Assembly (NCBI GenBank): GCA_964036275.1
Contig: OZ038433.1
Coordinates: 37,419,336 to 37,483,335, forward strand
DNA: 64,000 nucleotides
DNA from: Litoditis marina
Lineage: Eukaryota; Nematoda; Chromadorea; Rhabditida; Rhabditidae
Direction: 5' to 3'
The notes under the pieces were generated by a model. That model had not been told where the DNA came from. It searched no databases and was given only the letters and a program-made list of their open reading frames with translations. Of the stretch, positions 62,398-64,000 are shown in pieces. How positions within the stretch are numbered: the stretch's first letter is position 1; each line of letters starts with the position of its first letter. The position numbers and the translations under genes are program-made.

Positions 62398-64000
62398 GTT
62401 TATTACGGGATCAGAATCTGTACAATTCGCCGCAACATTTTATCTTTCCAAGTGTGCATCTCTTCTCTAGCGATCCTCATCCAGTTTCTTCCGACAGCTT
62501 CTTCGAACTCATCTCTCCATCTTTGTTTTGGTCGCCCCGGGGGTCTTGGTGCGTCAAATGGACACCATTCCACCATCGTTTTCGCCCAACGATCATTTTC
62601 CATGCGGCTGACGTGTCTTGCCCACGACCATTTTCTCATGGCAGCACGTTCACGAATGTCTGGTAGTCGCACTGTTCTCGAAAGCCACTCGTTGGTATGA
62701 CGATCGAAAAGAGTCACACCAAGCATTTTTCTTATCATTCTCCGCTGACCAGTGATCAAGGTAGAATGATCTTTGAGACGGAGTACCCATGTCTCACAGC
62801 CATACAGAATTGCTGGTTCTATGCATGCCTGGTAGACCTTACGTTTCAGCGCCAATGAAACGGTACGACTTGTGAGAAGTTGATAGTATCGATTGAAAGC
62901 ACACCAACCCGCACGAATTCGACGTTGTATTTCAGGCGTATCGTTCAGCTCAAACGAGAGACGGTGTCCAAGATAAATGAACTTTTCACAATAGAGTAGG
63001 ATCAATCCATCGACAGTGATAGGTGTTTCAGTATAGTTTGACATCACCAATGTCTTTTCATGATTGATTGTGAGGCCCACTCTCTTGCTGGCCTCTGACA
63101 GCTCTTGTAACATTTGCTGAAGTTCGTGAGGACACTGAGAGAAAACAACAATGTCATCAGCAAAGCGGAGATTAGTGAGTCTTGTGCCACTGATCGGAAT
63201 ACCGTACTCATCCCAGTCAAGGACGCGGAAGACTTCTTCGACAACAGCAGAGAACAACATTGGGGATATGGTATCTCCCTGTCGAACTCCTCGCTGAACC
63301 ACTACTGGTGTCTTGTCGGTACCTATCCTGACATGAACCTGCGCTTTTGCATAAACTGCTTTTATTGTATTGATTATCTTCGTGTTAACCCCTTGGTTGG
63401 AAAGAGCTGTCCACACTGAGTCAAACTCGACTGAGTCGAATGCTTTGCGATAATCAACGAATGCCATGTACAGAGGAAAGCGGTATTCACATGATTTTTG
63501 CATGAGCTCACGTACGGCAAACACGTGGTCTATCGTTGAGAACTGTTTACGAAAACCTGCTTGCTCTGCTGGCTGGTTATCCTCCAAGTCTCTTTCCATT
63601 CTACGACAAAGAACAGTAGTAAAGACTTTGTAAACTGTCGACAATAGAGAGATCGGGCGGAAATTCTTGATATCAAGAGGATTTCCTTTCTTGAACAACA
63701 AAGTGATCACTGAATCAGCAAAGTTGTTGGGAACTGTTTCCTGTTCGAGACACTCATTGAAAATCCTGGTCAAATGAGGAGTCAATACATCAGTGCCAAC
63801 CTGTAGCATTTCTGCCGTGATTCGATCTTCCCCAGGTGATCTACCTTTGGGTCTGGAGGCAATGGCAGATTTGACTTCTGATTCAAGAACAGGCAGAAGT
63901 GGTTCACTCGCAACTAAATTCACTACATGTGAAGGTCTACTCGGTGCAAACAACTTGTTGTAGAACTCTCCCACCACTCGTTTCACATCATGTTTGGAGC
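62361..64000 (-). mobile_element. RTE-like non-LTR retrotransposon, 3' part
   Basis: The (AAT)n run 62361-62402 is the trinucleotide tail. The ORF extends past the right edge, so the 5' end and any target duplication cannot be seen. A fragment of the same family lies at 17764-17926. Confidence 0.9.
62403..63986 (-). CDS. RTE-type reverse transcriptase, C-terminal 527+ residues
   Basis: The open frame continues to the window edge. It shows the reverse transcriptase blocks KGRSPGEDRITAEML, FRPISLLSTVYKVFTTVLCR, AFVDYRKAFDSVEFDSVW, GVRQGDTISPMLFSAVVEEV and the catalytic FADD in RFADDIVVFSQ. FADD rather than YADD, and the C-terminal ILYGCETWVL and RMENDRWAKTMVEWCP with PPGRPKQRW, are typical of RTE-clade proteins. 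The ORF is intact to its TAA at 62405-62403, 34 bp or less from the tail, so this may be a young copy. The endonuclease domain would lie outside the window. Confidence 0.9.
   Translation of the reverse strand: MKRVVGEFYNKLFAPSRPSHVVNLVASEPLLPVLESEVKSAIASRPKGRSPGEDRITAEMLQVGTDVLTPHLTRIFNECLEQETVPNNFADSVITLLFKKGNPLDIKNFRPISLLSTVYKVFTTVLCRRMERDLEDNQPAEQAGFRKQFSTIDHVFAVRELMQKSCEYRFPLYMAFVDYRKAFDSVEFDSVWTALSNQGVNTKIINTIKAVYAKAQVHVRIGTDKTPVVVQRGVRQGDTISPMLFSAVVEEVFRVLDWDEYGIPISGTRLTNLRFADDIVVFSQCPHELQQMLQELSEASKRVGLTINHEKTLVMSNYTETPITVDGLILLYCEKFIYLGHRLSFELNDTPEIQRRIRAGWCAFNRYYQLLTSRTVSLALKRKVYQACIEPAILYGCETWVLRLKDHSTLITGQRRMIRKMLGVTLFDRHTNEWLSRTVRLPDIRERAAMRKWSWARHVSRMENDRWAKTMVEWCPFDAPRPPGRPKQRWRDEFEEAVGRNWMRIAREEMHTWKDKMLRRIVQILIP

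Noticed and set aside
62283..62666. Plus-strand ORF with an Asn run
   Set aside because: It is the (AAT)n tail and the antisense shadow of the RTE reverse transcriptase.

Overview
The window looks like nuclear DNA of a nematode, most likely Caenorhabditis-like. The evidence is AT-rich intergenic DNA, short phase-consistent exons with TTTCAG-type 3' splice sites, candidate trans-splice acceptors just before start codons, chemoreceptor exons of the nematode-specific srh (Srh 7TM) type, CR1-like and RTE-like non-LTR retrotransposons, and abundant small inverted-repeat elements. Most coding sequence lies in multi-exon genes, so exon models below were built by hand from splice signals and reading-frame phase. 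No homology search was run.

Region 1 (1-15330) is a tandem array of 23 plus-strand tRNA-Pro(AGG) genes spaced about 435-442 bp apart. The units fall into flank classes that alternate as dimers and trimers, a higher-order repeat. Two insertions interrupt the array: a 563-bp inverted-repeat element with a TAA duplication (3553-4115) and an apparently full-length 4.55-kb CR1-like retrotransposon (5505-10053, minus strand) with a 10-bp target duplication. In that retrotransposon ORF1 and ORF2 share one frame, separated only by a single TAG.

Region 2 (15.5-22.5 kb) holds a small predicted four-TM protein gene (15559-18129) with an RTE fragment in its last intron, then a seven-exon srh chemoreceptor gene with a nonsense codon and a frameshift (19448-22316). 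A near-perfect 42-bp-arm hairpin follows it.

Region 3 (22.5-39 kb) is gene-poor: simple repeats, palindromic elements, a tentative five-exon 93-aa gene (31192-32724), a 1.34-kb inverted-repeat element carrying two outward-facing tRNA-like modules (33980-35321), and the 3' exons of a second four-TM gene (36061-36726).

Region 4 (39.3-43.4 kb) is a second srh gene of eight exons, intact except for a TGA at a conserved Trp position.

Region 5 (45-59.4 kb) holds two minus-strand genes: a 19-exon, 863-codon protein ending in zinc-finger-like motifs (56190-44962) and a four-exon 158-aa protein of unknown function (59403-57990). Their introns contain a hAT-like MITE with an 8-bp duplication, a candidate SINE, long G/C homopolymers and hairpins.

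Region 6 (59.4-64 kb) is repeats and the 3' part of an RTE-like retrotransposon that runs off the window edge.
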